A DNA stretch of 64,000 bases from Microbacterium sp. cf332 (GCF_900102175.1 NZ_FNKN01000003.1:372414-436413); one strand, 5' to 3'. Positions 29,932 to 39,713 are shown, counted from the stretch's first letter. A program made the numbers and translations. The notes: generated from the sequence alone by a model not told the origin.

Positions 29932-30821
29932 TAGGCCGGTGGCGCCGTTCGGCGACGGATGACGGAGCGACCACGGCGGAGGTCGCATCGGTGCTGCGCC
30001 GACTCGCCGTCCTGCTCGAGGCCGGCGTCGCGCCCGACCGAGCCTGGGAGTACCTCGCTGCATCCGGCGGCGACGCCCCGCGTCTCGTGCACCGCCGTCG
30101 AAGCGCCGGTGCATCGCTCACCGCCGCGATCGGCGCGGCGGGCGGCGCGTGGCGCGAGGTCGCCTCCGCCTGGCACGTCGCTACGACGGTGGGCGCCCCA
30201 CTCGCACGCACCCTCCGGAGCACCGCTGACGCCCTCCGCGACGCCGAACAGGCTCGCGACGACGTCCGTGTTGCGCTCGCCGAGCCGGCCGCGACGGCCC
30301 GCCTCGTCGCGTGGCTGCCTCTCGTCGCAGTCGTGCTCGCGGTGGTGCTCGGGTTCGACGTGGTCGCGGCGATCGGGCACCCGGTCGGCAGCGCCTGTCT
30401 CGTCGCGGGTGCGTCGCTGATGATCGCGGCGCAGGTGTGGACACGCCGTCTCGTCGAACGCGCCCAGCCGCCCGGCGGCGTCCCCGGCATGTCGGCCGAG
30501 CTTCTCGCGATCGCGCTGTCGAGTGGCGCTTCGATCACACGCGCCGAAGCGGTGATGGCGTCGGTGGACGTGTTCCCGGAGGAGTCGGACCGCGAAGTCC
30601 TCGACCTCTCCGCGTCCGCCGGTGTCCCCGCGGTGGATCTCCTGCGGGCGACGGCCGACCTGAGGCGTCATCGGGCTCGGATCGACGGACGGATGCGCGC
30701 GGCGAAGCTGTCGTCGCGCCTCCTCCTGCCGCTCGGCGTCTGCACGCTGCCCGCCTTCCTCCTCATTGGGGTCGCCCCGATGCTGCTCGGCGCCATGACC
30801 GGCGCCGCGGTGACGCTGTGA
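29928..30821 (+). CDS. Type II secretion F-domain protein (TadB/TadC-like)
   Basis: A 297 aa inner-membrane platform protein for Flp pilus assembly. The first 115 residues are cytoplasmic, with LRRLAVLLEAGVAPDRAWEYLA; two membrane segments lie near 125-165, a second GASITRA-type repeat follows, then one or two C-terminal segments. The GTG start overlaps tadA by 4 nt. Usually tadB and tadC are separate genes; only this one platform gene is present, so it may act as a homo-oligomer or contain both roles. Confidence 0.82.
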   Translation: MIGRWRRSATDDGATTAEVASVLRRLAVLLEAGVAPDRAWEYLAASGGDAPRLVHRRRSAGASLTAAIGAAGGAWREVASAWHVATTVGAPLARTLRSTADALRDAEQARDDVRVALAEPAATARLVAWLPLVAVVLAVVLGFDVVAAIGHPVGSACLVAGASLMIAAQVWTRRLVERAQPPGGVPGMSAELLAIALSSGASITRAEAVMASVDVFPEESDREVLDLSASAGVPAVDLLRATADLRRHRARIDGRMRAAKLSSRLLLPLGVCTLPAFLLIGVAPMLLGAMTGAAVTL

Positions 30822-30908
30822 CACCGGCACACGCCGCCCTATCGTGCCGCCGCCCAGACCGTGCCCGACGTGCCCGATCCCCACACCCGACGACAGAACG
30901 GAACACCC

Positions 30909-31109
30909 ATGAACCGATCCCTTCCCACGCTGACACGTGCCCGCGCGGCGCAGCTCTTCGCCGACGAATCCGGTGCCGCGACCGCCGAGTACGCGATCGC
31001 GACGATGGCCGCCGTGGCCTTCGCCGGGCTCCTGGTCGTGATCATGCGCAGCGACGAGGTGCGCGGCATCCTCACCGACCTCGTTCGTCGGGCGCTGACC
31101 GTCGAATGA
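30909..31109 (+). CDS. Flp-type pilin, DUF4244-like
   Basis: A 66 aa prepilin. A basic leader, then DESGAATAEYAIATMAAVAFAGLL: the glutamate before a hydrophobic helix resembles the Flp processing site. Hydrophobic to about residue 45, then a short charged tail. Actinobacterial Flp subunits of this size are often annotated DUF4244. Its stop overlaps the tadE start in an ATGA. Confidence 0.82.
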   Translation: MNRSLPTLTRARAAQLFADESGAATAEYAIATMAAVAFAGLLVVIMRSDEVRGILTDLVRRALTVE

Positions 31110-31444
31110 TGCTGCGCAACGACGATCGCGGCTCCGTCACCGCGGAGTTCGCGGTGGTCGTGCCCGCGGCGGTGCTCGTCGTGCTGCTCGCCGTCGCCGC
31201 CCTGGCGGCGGCGGGCACGCAGATCCGTCTCGAGCACGCCGCCGCCCAGGCCGCCCGGCTCGTCGCTCGCGGCGAGGACGAGGCGCGTGCACGGGAGATG
31301 GTCGCGGGCGCGGCCGGGGGAGCGTCGCTGACCGTGCGTGTGCACGGCGACCTGACGTGCGCCGAGGTCGCAGCGGAGCACGGCATCCCCCTGCCGCTCC
31401 CACCGCTGCGCGTCGAATCCTGCGCGCTGTCCGGAGGCCGCTGA
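31106..31444 (+). CDS. TadE-like minor pilin
   Basis: A 112 aa protein. MMLRNDDRGSVTAEFAVVVPA starts with the TadE signature GSVTAEFA; one transmembrane helix (about 14-37), then an extracellular region with a Cys pair near 92 and 107 that may be disulfide-linked. A minor pseudopilin of the Tad system. Overlaps both neighbours by 1-4 nt. Confidence 0.82.
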   Translation: MMLRNDDRGSVTAEFAVVVPAAVLVVLLAVAALAAAGTQIRLEHAAAQAARLVARGEDEARAREMVAGAAGGASLTVRVHGDLTCAEVAAEHGIPLPLPPLRVESCALSGGR

Positions 31445-31761
31445 TGGCGGGGGTCGCGACAGCGTTCGGGGTGCTGGCGGTGACGATGACGATCGGAGTC
31501 GGATGCGCCGCCGCCGGAGCAGCCGCGATCCGCTCGGCCCAGGTCACGGCCACCGCCGACACCGCCGCGCTCGCCGCGGCAGACACAGCCCTCGGCTTCG
31601 TCGGGGGAGTGCCGTGCGAGCGCGCGGCCGAGGTGGTCGCCGCTGCGGGTCTCGAGCTCGCCGCCTGCGATGTCGACGGCGCGATCGCGACCGTCGAGGT
31701 CGGCGCGTCGACCGGTGTATTCCGTGTGCACGCGCGCGCCCGCGCGGGCCCCGCCTCGTGA
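31444..31761 (+). CDS. TadE/TadF-like protein, Rv3654c type
   Basis: A 105 aa protein with one N-terminal hydrophobic helix (about 5-35) and two later cysteines (CERAAEVV, ACDVDG). The pattern ATADTAALAAADTALG matches the Rv3654c-like last gene of actinobacterial Tad loci. ATG 31444 uses the A of the previous TGA. In mycobacteria a homologue has been suggested to be secreted; that is family knowledge, not visible here. Confidence 0.75.
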   Translation: MAGVATAFGVLAVTMTIGVGCAAAGAAAIRSAQVTATADTAALAAADTALGFVGGVPCERAAEVVAAAGLELAACDVDGAIATVEVGASTGVFRVHARARAGPAS

Positions 31762-31849
31762 CATGCCGACAGAAGGATATGGCCGCGCCGCTCTCAGCGT
31801 CCTCCACCGTGTGGCGCGTGTATGGTGTGCGCTGGAGAAAGGATGACTC

Positions 31850-34555
31850 GTGGCAGGCGGCAAGAAACTCGTCATCGTCGAGTCCCCGACCAAGATGAAG
31901 TCGATCCAGGGGTACCTGGGCGACGAGTACGAAGTGCTCAGCTCGGTCGGGCACATCCGGGACCTCGCTAAGAAAGAGGACATCCCGGCCGACAAGAAGC
32001 AGGCGTACGGCAAGTACTCCATCGACGTCGACAACGGCTTCGATGCGTATTACGTGGTCAGCGATCGCAAGACCAAGACCGTGGCCGAGCTCAAGCGCGC
32101 CCTGAAGAGCGCCGACGAAGTTCTGCTCGCGACTGATGAGGACCGCGAGGGTGAGGCGATCGCCTGGCACTTGCTCGAGGTGCTCAAGCCTAAGGTCCCG
32201 GTCAAGCGCATGGTCTTCCACGAGATCACCAAGGACGCCATCCGCGCCGCCGCCGGCAACACGCGTGAACTCGACCTCGCGCTCGTCAACGCACAGGAGA
32301 CCCGGCGTGTGCTCGACCGCCTGTACGGGTGGGACGTCTCGCCCGTGCTGTGGCGCAAGATCGGCTCGGGCCGCGACGGACAGGCCCTCAGCGCCGGCCG
32401 CGTGCAGTCGGCCGCGACCCGCATGGTCGTCGAACGCGAGCGCGAGCGGATGTCGTTCGTATCGGCCTCGTACTGGGACATCGAGGCTCACGCAGCGAAG
32501 GACGGCGGCTCGTTCTCGACCCGCCTCGCGCGGCTCGACGGTGCCCCGCTCGCCCGAGGCACCGATTTCGACGACTCGGGATCACTCAAGAAGGCCGTGG
32601 TCGTCCTCAGCGAGAAGGACGCCCGCGACTTGGCCGCCGCCATCGAGAAGGCGGCGACGGCCGCGGTCACCGGTGTCGAGGCCAAGCCGGGAACGCGCAG
32701 CCCCAAGCCGCCGTTCACGACGTCCACGATGCAGCAGGAGGCCGGCCGCAAGCTCTCGATGAGCGCTAAGCACGCGATGAGCGTCGCCCAGCGTCTCTAC
32801 GAGAAGGGCTACATCACCTACATGCGTACCGACTCGACCGCGCTCTCGGCGCAGGCCGTGACGGCGGCGCGTACGCAGGCGGTCGCGCTGTACGGCGACC
32901 GGGCAGTGCCCGCGAGCCCCCGCTCGTACCGCAACAACGCGAAGAACGCGCAGGAGGCGCACGAGGCGATCCGTCCCTCGGGCGAGGAGTTCCGCACGCC
33001 CGCGTCGGTGTCGTCCGGCCTCGACCGCGACGAGCAGCGCCTCTACGACCTCATCTGGAAGCGGACCGTCGCCAGCCAGATGTCCGATGCGAAGTACGAG
33101 ACCACGACCGTCACCCTCGAGGTCGACGCCGACGGCAAGCGCGCAGCGTTCACGGCATCCGGCACCGTCTACACGTTCAAGGGCTTCCTCGAGGCGTACG
33201 AAGAAGGCAACGACGAGAAGCGCGGCGACAGCGACCGGTCGGCCGACCAGTCGCTGCCCGCCGTCGCCGTCGGTGACACGCTCACGCTGTCGGATGTCGA
33301 GCCCAAGGGCCACGCCACGAGCCCGAAGCCGCGCTACACCGAGGCGAGCCTCGTCAAGGCTCTCGAGGAGAAGGGCATCGGCCGCCCCTCGACCTTCGCG
33401 AGCATCATCGACGTCATCCTCGAGCGCGGCTATGTGACCAAGCGCGGGCAGGCCCTCGTACCCAGCTGGCTGTCGTTCAGCGTCGTGCGGCTGCTCGAGC
33501 AGCACTTCTCCGACCTCGTCGACTACGACTTCACCGCTGCCCTCGAAGACGACCTCGATGCCATCGCCCGCGGCGAGCAGGCGCGCGAGGCGTGGCTGAA
33601 GGAGTTCTACTTCGGCTCTGACAACCACGTCGGCCTCCGGAACATCGTCGAGAACCTCGGCGACATCGACGCGCGTGAGCTCAATGCGACGCCCATCGGC
33701 GACGTCGCGACGCTGCGATTCGGCAAGTACGGACCGTACCTCGACGTACCGGTCGGCGAGGGCGAGACGCGGATCGTCAACGTCCCCGACGACCTCGCTC
33801 CCGACGAGCTGACGCCCGAGAAGGCCCAGGAGCTGATCGACGCTCCCGTCGCCGGCGACCGTGTGCTCGGCGAGAACCCCGAGAACGGCAAGCTCATCGT
33901 CGTCAAGGACGGCCGCTTCGGCCCGTACGTGCAGGAGCTCGAGCCCGAGCCCGACGAGACCGTCGACGAGGCGACCGGCGAGGTCGCCCCCGCGAAGAAG
34001 AAGACGACGAAGAAGAAGGAAGCGGCTCCCAAGCCGCGGACGGCATCGCTGTTCAAATCGATGAGCGTCGACACGGTCGATCTGGAGCAGGCCCTCCAGC
34101 TGCTCTCGCTTCCCCGTGTCGTCGGCGTCGACCCGGAGTCGGGCAACGAGATCACCGCGCAGAACGGTCGCTACGGCCCGTATCTGAAGAAGGGCACCGA
34201 CTCGCGCACGCTCGCGAGCGAGCAGCAGCTCTTCGACATCACGCTCGACGAGGCGCTTGCCGTCTACGCGCAGCCGAAGTACGGCGCCCGCGCGGCATCG
34301 AGCGCACTCAAGGAGTTCGAGGCCGACCCCACGAGCGGCAAGCCGATCAAGCTCAAGGACGGCCGCTTCGGTCCCTACGTCACCGACGGCGAGACCAACG
34401 CGACCATCCCGCGCGGGGAGAACGCCGAAGAGGTCACCTTCGAGCGGGCCGTGCAGCTGCTCGCCGACAAGCGCGCCAAGGGGCCGGCGCCCAAGCGCAA
34501 GACGGCGGCACGCAAGACCACCACGACGCGCAAGCCCGCGGCCAAGAAGAAGTGA
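31850..34555 (+). CDS. topA: DNA topoisomerase I
   Basis: A 901 aa type IA topoisomerase relaxing negative supercoils. TOPRIM: VIVESPTKMKSIQGYLG (about 8) and DEDREGEAIAW (about 97); the catalytic tyrosine is in YITYMRTDST near 324. Several small C-terminal repeats with the GRFGPYV/GRYGPYL signature follow (about 620-860), ending in a Lys-rich tail, as in actinobacterial TopA, which lacks classical zinc fingers. A GTG start at 31850 follows GAAAGGA. It overlaps tmk by 4 nt. Confidence 0.97.
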   Translation: MAGGKKLVIVESPTKMKSIQGYLGDEYEVLSSVGHIRDLAKKEDIPADKKQAYGKYSIDVDNGFDAYYVVSDRKTKTVAELKRALKSADEVLLATDEDREGEAIAWHLLEVLKPKVPVKRMVFHEITKDAIRAAAGNTRELDLALVNAQETRRVLDRLYGWDVSPVLWRKIGSGRDGQALSAGRVQSAATRMVVERERERMSFVSASYWDIEAHAAKDGGSFSTRLARLDGAPLARGTDFDDSGSLKKAVVVLSEKDARDLAAAIEKAATAAVTGVEAKPGTRSPKPPFTTSTMQQEAGRKLSMSAKHAMSVAQRLYEKGYITYMRTDSTALSAQAVTAARTQAVALYGDRAVPASPRSYRNNAKNAQEAHEAIRPSGEEFRTPASVSSGLDRDEQRLYDLIWKRTVASQMSDAKYETTTVTLEVDADGKRAAFTASGTVYTFKGFLEAYEEGNDEKRGDSDRSADQSLPAVAVGDTLTLSDVEPKGHATSPKPRYTEASLVKALEEKGIGRPSTFASIIDVILERGYVTKRGQALVPSWLSFSVVRLLEQHFSDLVDYDFTAALEDDLDAIARGEQAREAWLKEFYFGSDNHVGLRNIVENLGDIDARELNATPIGDVATLRFGKYGPYLDVPVGEGETRIVNVPDDLAPDELTPEKAQELIDAPVAGDRVLGENPENGKLIVVKDGRFGPYVQELEPEPDETVDEATGEVAPAKKKTTKKKEAAPKPRTASLFKSMSVDTVDLEQALQLLSLPRVVGVDPESGNEITAQNGRYGPYLKKGTDSRTLASEQQLFDITLDEALAVYAQPKYGARAASSALKEFEADPTSGKPIKLKDGRFGPYVTDGETNATIPRGENAEEVTFERAVQLLADKRAKGPAPKRKTAARKTTTTRKPAAKKK

Positions 34556-35202
34556 CCGGCGACGCGCCACGCGGACTCTGGATCACCCTCGAGGGCGGCG
34601 ACGGGTCGGGCAAGACGACCCAGGCCGCGGCCCTCGAGGGATGGCTGCGAGAGAGCGGCCGGGAGGTCGTGCGCACCCGGGAGCCGGGTGGCAGCGACGT
34701 CGGGCAGTTGATCCGCGACATCGTGCTCCATCACCGCGGCGACATCGCCCCCCGCGCCGAGGCGCTGCTGTATGCGGCCGACCGTGCCCACCATGTGGCG
34801 ACGGTCGTGCGTCCGGCGCTCGCCCGCGGCGCCGTGGTCGTGCAGGACCGCTACCTCGACTCCTCCGTCGCCTACCAGGGCGCCGGACGCGTGCTGGACG
34901 CCGGAGAGGTGCGCGACCTCTCGCTCTGGGCGGCTGACGGCGCCCTTCCCGACCTGACCGTCCTCCTCGACCTCGACCCGACCGCCGCACGGCAGCGCCT
35001 CGACGCCGACGACAAGCCGTTCGACCGGCTCGAGGCGGAGAAGTCGGACTTCCACGAGCGCGTGCGCTCGGCTTTCCTCGGCCTCGCCGAGGCCGAGCCC
35101 GACCGCTTCCTGGTGCTCGATGCGACGCGGCCACCGGGCGACCTGTCGGCCGACATCCGCGCCCGGGTCGGCGACGCGCTGGGCGCCGCCCCCGGACGCT
35201 GA
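34552..35202 (+). CDS. tmk: Thymidylate kinase
   Basis: A 216 aa enzyme phosphorylating dTMP to dTDP. P-loop LEGGDGSGKTT at residues 11-21, REPGGS, and QDRYLDSSVAYQG with the DR(Y/H) motif are present. The GTG start shares GTGA with the topA stop, so translation is coupled. tmk-holB order is conserved in many bacteria. Confidence 0.96.
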   Translation: MTGDAPRGLWITLEGGDGSGKTTQAAALEGWLRESGREVVRTREPGGSDVGQLIRDIVLHHRGDIAPRAEALLYAADRAHHVATVVRPALARGAVVVQDRYLDSSVAYQGAGRVLDAGEVRDLSLWAADGALPDLTVLLDLDPTAARQRLDADDKPFDRLEAEKSDFHERVRSAFLGLAEAEPDRFLVLDATRPPGDLSADIRARVGDALGAAPGR

Positions 35203-35277
35203 AGCCCGGCCGCGACCGGGCCTCGGACGACGTGATGCGGGGCCGCCGAAGTCGGGGGCTCCCCGTAGGCTGGACCC

Positions 35278-36432
35278 ATGGCTTCCCCCGTCCCGCCCGC
35301 GCCGCCGTGGAGCGAGGTCTGGGGACAGGAATCGGCCGTCGCGGCGCTGCAGGCGGCCGCATCCGATCCTGCGCAGCTCGCGCACGCCTGGCTCATCACG
35401 GGCCCGCCCGGGTCGGGGCGCTCGACCCTCGCGCACGCCTTCGCGGCGGCGCTCATCGCCGAACCGGGCGATGACGCGGCGATGCGGCAGGTGCTCGCGG
35501 GGACGCACCCCGATCTGACCGCCCTGCGCACCGAGGGCGTCGTCATCTCCATCCGCGATGCGCGCGCTCTCGTGGAGCGCTCCTACTTCGCGCCGTCGCT
35601 CGGCCGCTATCGGGTCATCGTCGTCGAAGACGCCGACCGCATGGTCGAGCGGACCAGCAACGTGCTGCTCAAGGCGCTCGAGGAGCCGCCCGAACGGACC
35701 GTCTGGGTGCTGTGCGCACCGAGCGACGCCGACCTGCTGCCCACCATCCGCTCCCGGGTGCGCACGCTGCGACTCCGCGAGCCCGACGTCGCCGACGTGG
35801 CCCGCCTGATCTCGGCGCGGACGGGCGTCGACGAGGCCGTCGCCGAGCAGTCCGCACGGCTCGCGCAGCGCCACATCGGCATGGCCCAGCGACTGGCGAC
35901 CGACGCGCCGTCGCGCGAGCGTCGTGACGCGACGCTGCGGGCTGTCCTCGCCGTCCGCGGGGTCTCCGACGCCGTCGAGACCGCCGGTCGCATCGTTGCG
36001 GCTGCGACGGAGGACGCGAAGGCGCTCACCGCGGAACGCGACGAGGCCGAGCGCGAGGCGCTGCGGCGCACGCTCGGCGTCGCACCGGGCGCGCCCGTGC
36101 CGCCCGCCGTGCGCGGTCAGCTCGGGGCTCTCGAGGACGACCAGAAGCGCCGGGCGACGAGAAGTCTGCGCGACGGCATCGACCGCGTCCTCACCGACCT
36201 CGAGTCGATGTACCGCGACACCCTCATGCTCCAGTTCGGCCGCGGCGACGATCTCATCAACCGCGAGCTCGCGAACGAGCTGTCGAGCCTGGCCGCCGCC
36301 TGGACGGCCGATCGCACGCTCGTGGTGCTCGATCGCATCGCCGCCACCCGCACCGTCCTCGAGGGCAATGCCGCGCCGCTGCTGGCCCTCGAGAGCATGC
36401 TCATCACCGTCGCCAGCGGAAGGACACCGTGA
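35278..36432 (+). CDS. holB: DNA polymerase III subunit delta'
   Basis: A 384 aa clamp-loader subunit. The P-loop remnant GPPGSGRSTLA (about 41-51), VIVVEDADRM and LLKALEEPPERTVWVL match delta'/gamma AAA+ proteins. The segment that usually carries a four-cysteine zinc module between the P-loop and HPDL reads EPGDDAAMRQVLAGTHPDL and holds no cysteine. ATG 35278 is 76 bp after tmk. The stop overlaps the next gene's GTG by 4 nt. Confidence 0.9.
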   Translation: MASPVPPAPPWSEVWGQESAVAALQAAASDPAQLAHAWLITGPPGSGRSTLAHAFAAALIAEPGDDAAMRQVLAGTHPDLTALRTEGVVISIRDARALVERSYFAPSLGRYRVIVVEDADRMVERTSNVLLKALEEPPERTVWVLCAPSDADLLPTIRSRVRTLRLREPDVADVARLISARTGVDEAVAEQSARLAQRHIGMAQRLATDAPSRERRDATLRAVLAVRGVSDAVETAGRIVAAATEDAKALTAERDEAEREALRRTLGVAPGAPVPPAVRGQLGALEDDQKRRATRSLRDGIDRVLTDLESMYRDTLMLQFGRGDDLINRELANELSSLAAAWTADRTLVVLDRIAATRTVLEGNAAPLLALESMLITVASGRTP

Positions 36433-37982
36433 AAGCTCCTCGTCGTCTGATCACCGCCGTCGCCCTCGTGGCAGCGGCGGCCACGGCACTCACCGGATGC
36501 GTCTTCACGGGCGACCGTGATGCGGCGAGTCCCGCTCCCAGTCGCACCCCGATCACGGAGGGCGTCTCGGCCGAGCTCCTGCCGTTCTACGGGCAGGAGC
36601 TCGACTGGCAGGCCTGCGAGGGGGCCGACTCGGGCGCCTACGACTGCACGACCGTCCGGGCGCCCCGTGACTGGGACGATCCGGCGGCAGGGGAGCTCGA
36701 GCTCGCGGTCGTCCGGCGTGCGGCCGACTCGGGCGAGGCGCTCGGCTCGCTGCTGGTCAACCCCGGCGGCCCCGGTGCGAGCGGCTACGACCTCGTTGCC
36801 GACAGCGCTCAGTTCGCTGTCGGCTCCGTCCTCGCCGACGCGTACGACGTGATCGGATTCGACCCCCGCGGTGTCGGTCGATCGAGCGCCGTCGCGTGCT
36901 TCGACGCCGCCGGCACCGACGCCTACTTCTTCGACATCCCCGCGGCGCCGCGAGGCACCCCCGAGTGGGAGGCCGAGCTCACCGCCCGAAACGAGCAGTT
37001 CGCCGCCGCATGCGAGGACAACAGCGACGGCATCCTGCCCTACATCACGACCGAGTTCGCGGCGCGTGACATGGACCTGCTCCGGGCCGTGCTCGGTGAC
37101 GAGAAGCTCAACTACCTCGGCTACTCGTACGGCACCTTCCTCGGCGCCACGTACGCGAAGCTCTACCCCGAGAAGGTCGGGCGCCTCGTGCTCGACGGCG
37201 CGATCGATCCGAGCGTCCCCTCGCTCGACGTGAGCACCACGCAGGCGGTCGGGTTCGAGTCTGCGCTCCGCGCGTTCATGGCCGCGTGCGTCGAGGAAGA
37301 GGACTGCCCGTTCCGGGGCACCGTCGACGACGCGATGACTGACCTCGCGACGCTGCTGGCGGGTGTCGACGCGACGCCGTTGCCGGCTTCCGACGGACGT
37401 CAGCTCGGCGCCGACACGCTCATGACAGGGATCATTGCCGCGCTGTACTCCGAGGAGAACTGGTCGATCCTGCGGCAGGCGCTCGCGCAGACCCTGCAGG
37501 GCAATCCGCAGACCGCCTTCCTGCTCGCGGACTTCTACTACGCCAGGAACGCGGACGGACAGTACGAGGACAACTCGTCCGAGGCTTTCCGCGCCTACAA
37601 CTGCATGGACTACCCGGTCGAGAACGACCCCGAGGCCGAGGCCGCCGCGACCGCTCGCATCGCGGCCGAAGCGCCGACGGTCGCCCCGTACTGGGAGGGC
37701 GTCGACGGCTGCGCCGTCTGGCCGTACCCGCCCACCGGGACGCGCGGCGAGATCACCGCGGACGGCGCGGCACCCATGGTCGTCATCGGCACCACCAACG
37801 ACCCCGCGACGCCCTACGAGTGGTCGGTGTCGCTCGCCGACCAGCTGGCCTCGGGCGTCCTGATCACTCGCGAGGGCGAGGGACACACGGGCTTCCAGAA
37901 GGGCAACGACTGCATCGATTCCGCCGTCGAGTCGTTCTTCGTCGACGGAACCGTTCCCGACGACGGCCTCGTCTGCCAGTAG
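36429..37982 (+). CDS. Secreted S33-family alpha/beta-hydrolase lipoprotein
   Basis: A 517 aa extracellular peptidase-like enzyme. Lipobox LTGC near residue 24; NPGGPGASGYD near 113; nucleophile elbow GYSYGTFLGATYA near 226; catalytic Asp in the TTNDPATPYEWS region and His in GEGHTGF near 485. This is the tripeptidyl aminopeptidase (SlpD/SlpE, Streptomyces Tap) layout, removing N-terminal tripeptides from secreted proteins. A GTG start at 36429 overlaps holB by 4 nt. Proline iminopeptidase or lipase activity is possible. Confidence 0.9.
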   Translation: MKAPRRLITAVALVAAAATALTGCVFTGDRDAASPAPSRTPITEGVSAELLPFYGQELDWQACEGADSGAYDCTTVRAPRDWDDPAAGELELAVVRRAADSGEALGSLLVNPGGPGASGYDLVADSAQFAVGSVLADAYDVIGFDPRGVGRSSAVACFDAAGTDAYFFDIPAAPRGTPEWEAELTARNEQFAAACEDNSDGILPYITTEFAARDMDLLRAVLGDEKLNYLGYSYGTFLGATYAKLYPEKVGRLVLDGAIDPSVPSLDVSTTQAVGFESALRAFMAACVEEEDCPFRGTVDDAMTDLATLLAGVDATPLPASDGRQLGADTLMTGIIAALYSEENWSILRQALAQTLQGNPQTAFLLADFYYARNADGQYEDNSSEAFRAYNCMDYPVENDPEAEAAATARIAAEAPTVAPYWEGVDGCAVWPYPPTGTRGEITADGAAPMVVIGTTNDPATPYEWSVSLADQLASGVLITREGEGHTGFQKGNDCIDSAVESFFVDGTVPDDGLVCQ

Positions 37983-38002
37983 ACCTCCGCGTCCGCCGCG
38001 CG

Positions 38003-38662
38003 TCAGCGGCGCAGGATGCGGCGCGCCAGGGTATTGCCGAAGAACTGCACGCCCTGCACGATCAGGATGATGATGATGACGGCCGCCCACGTGACCCACG
38101 GGTTGAACTGACGGAAGCCGTTCACCAGGGCGAACTGACCGAGCCCGCCTGCGGCGATGGCGCCCGCGACCGCCGTCATGTCGACGAGTGCGACCACGAT
38201 GAACGTGTAGCCGAGCACGAGCGGTCCGAGCGACTCGCGGGGGACCAGTCGGAACAGGATGCGTGAGCGGCTCGCTCCCGCGGCGCGCGCGGCCTCGATG
38301 ACGCCCGGTCGGACGGTCAGCAGGTTCTGCTCCACGATGCGGCCGATCGCGAACATCGACGCGATCGAGATGGCGAAGACGGCGAACTCGATGCCGATGC
38401 CGCGGATGCTGAAGGCACGCGCGAGGGGCTGCACGGCGGCCATGAAGATGATGAAGGGGATCGGCCGGAACGTGTTGACGATCACGTTGACGATCCCGAA
38501 CACGACCCGGTTCGGAAAGAGGCTGCCGGCACGGGTCGCATACAGTGCAAGACCGATCAGGAACCCCGCGAGCCCACCGAAGACGAGGCTCAGCGTGATC
38601 ATGTAGAGCGTCTCGGCCGTCGCGGGCCACAGCTCGGGCAGCAGGTCGATGAGCCTATCCAC
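38003..38662 (-). CDS. metI: Methionine ABC transporter permease
   Basis: A 219 aa permease with five predicted helices and the MetI-type loop AARAAGASRSRILFRLVPRESLGPL that docks on the ATPase. A GTG start at 38662 overlaps the end of metN by 8 bp. With metN and metQ it forms the MetNIQ importer for D/L-methionine. It is the last gene of the operon. Confidence 0.93.
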   Translation of the reverse strand: MDRLIDLLPELWPATAETLYMITLSLVFGGLAGFLIGLALYATRAGSLFPNRVVFGIVNVIVNTFRPIPFIIFMAAVQPLARAFSIRGIGIEFAVFAISIASMFAIGRIVEQNLLTVRPGVIEAARAAGASRSRILFRLVPRESLGPLVLGYTFIVVALVDMTAVAGAIAAGGLGQFALVNGFRQFNPWVTWAAVIIIILIVQGVQFFGNTLARRILRR

Positions 38663-39692
38663 GGGAGTCCTCCTCGATCAGCGGTGCGTGGGCGGATGCT
38701 GCCGCGATGGCTCGGGCGACGGCATCCGGATCTCCCGAGAGCGCCAGGGTGAGGTGTCCGAACACCCGACCCCGGATGTCGTTGATGCCGCCGTGGATGA
38801 GCTCGAAGCGCGCGCCGTGCGACGACAGGGCGGCGAACACGTCGGCCTGCGTCGACTCGCCGTCGCGGATGGTGAACGTCACGATGCGCCCGGGGTGCCG
38901 TGCCCAGAGGGCGGCGAGCTTCTCACCCGCGGGGACCTCGTCGATGATGCTCGAGACGAACCGGCGGGTGGCTGCGTGCTGCGGCGCCGAGAGCACGTCG
39001 AAGACATCGCCGCTCTCGATGACGCGCCCGTGCTCCATCACCACGACGCGGTCCGCGATGGCCCGGACGACCTCCATCTCGTGCGTGATGACGAGGATGG
39101 TGACGCCGAGCTCGGTGTTGACGCGCTTGAGGAGCGCGAGCACCTCCTGCGTCGTGTCGGGGTCGAGGGCGCTCGTCGCCTCGTCGGCCAGGAGGATGCG
39201 GGGGTCGGTCGCGAGGGCGCGGGCGATGCCGACGCGCTGGCGCTGACCGCCGGACAACTGCTCCGGGTAGTTCCGCGCCTTGCCTCCGAGGCCGACGAAG
39301 TCGAGCAGCTCGGCGACGCGCTTCTTCACCTCCGCGCGAGGCCGCCCCGCCACCTCGAGCGGGTACGCGATGTTGCCGGCGACGGTGCGGGAATCGAACA
39401 GGTTGAACTGCTGGAAGATCATCCCGATGTCGCCGCGCAGCGCGCGCAGGTCGCGCTCGCGCAGCGCGGTGATGTCACGGCCGTCGATCTCGACGATGCC
39501 GCTCGTCGGGGTCTCGAGCGCGTTGACGAGCCGCAGGACGGTGCTCTTGCCCGCACCGGAGTACCCGACGATGCCGCAGACGGTACCCGCCGCGATCTCG
39601 AGGTCGACGTCGTCGACGGCGACGACGGGTTCACCGCCCTTCGTGGACGGGGGGAAGCTCTTGGTCACGCCGGACAGGCGGATGAGGGTCAT
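38655..39692 (-). CDS. metN: Methionine ABC transporter ATP-binding protein
   Basis: A 345 aa ABC ATPase. Walker A GYSGAGKST near residue 39, signature LSGGQRQRVGIARAL, Walker B ILLADEATSALDP, and a C-terminal NIL domain (about 265-345) that binds methionine and inhibits transport when cellular methionine is high. ATG 39692 has GAGGAG upstream. It is preceded by a strong hairpin after metQ. Confidence 0.95.
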   Translation of the reverse strand: MTLIRLSGVTKSFPPSTKGGEPVVAVDDVDLEIAAGTVCGIVGYSGAGKSTVLRLVNALETPTSGIVEIDGRDITALRERDLRALRGDIGMIFQQFNLFDSRTVAGNIAYPLEVAGRPRAEVKKRVAELLDFVGLGGKARNYPEQLSGGQRQRVGIARALATDPRILLADEATSALDPDTTQEVLALLKRVNTELGVTILVITHEMEVVRAIADRVVVMEHGRVIESGDVFDVLSAPQHAATRRFVSSIIDEVPAGEKLAALWARHPGRIVTFTIRDGESTQADVFAALSSHGARFELIHGGINDIRGRVFGHLTLALSGDPDAVARAIAAASAHAPLIEEDSRG

Positions 39693-39713
39693 ACGGTGCT
39701 CCTCGAACGGGAC

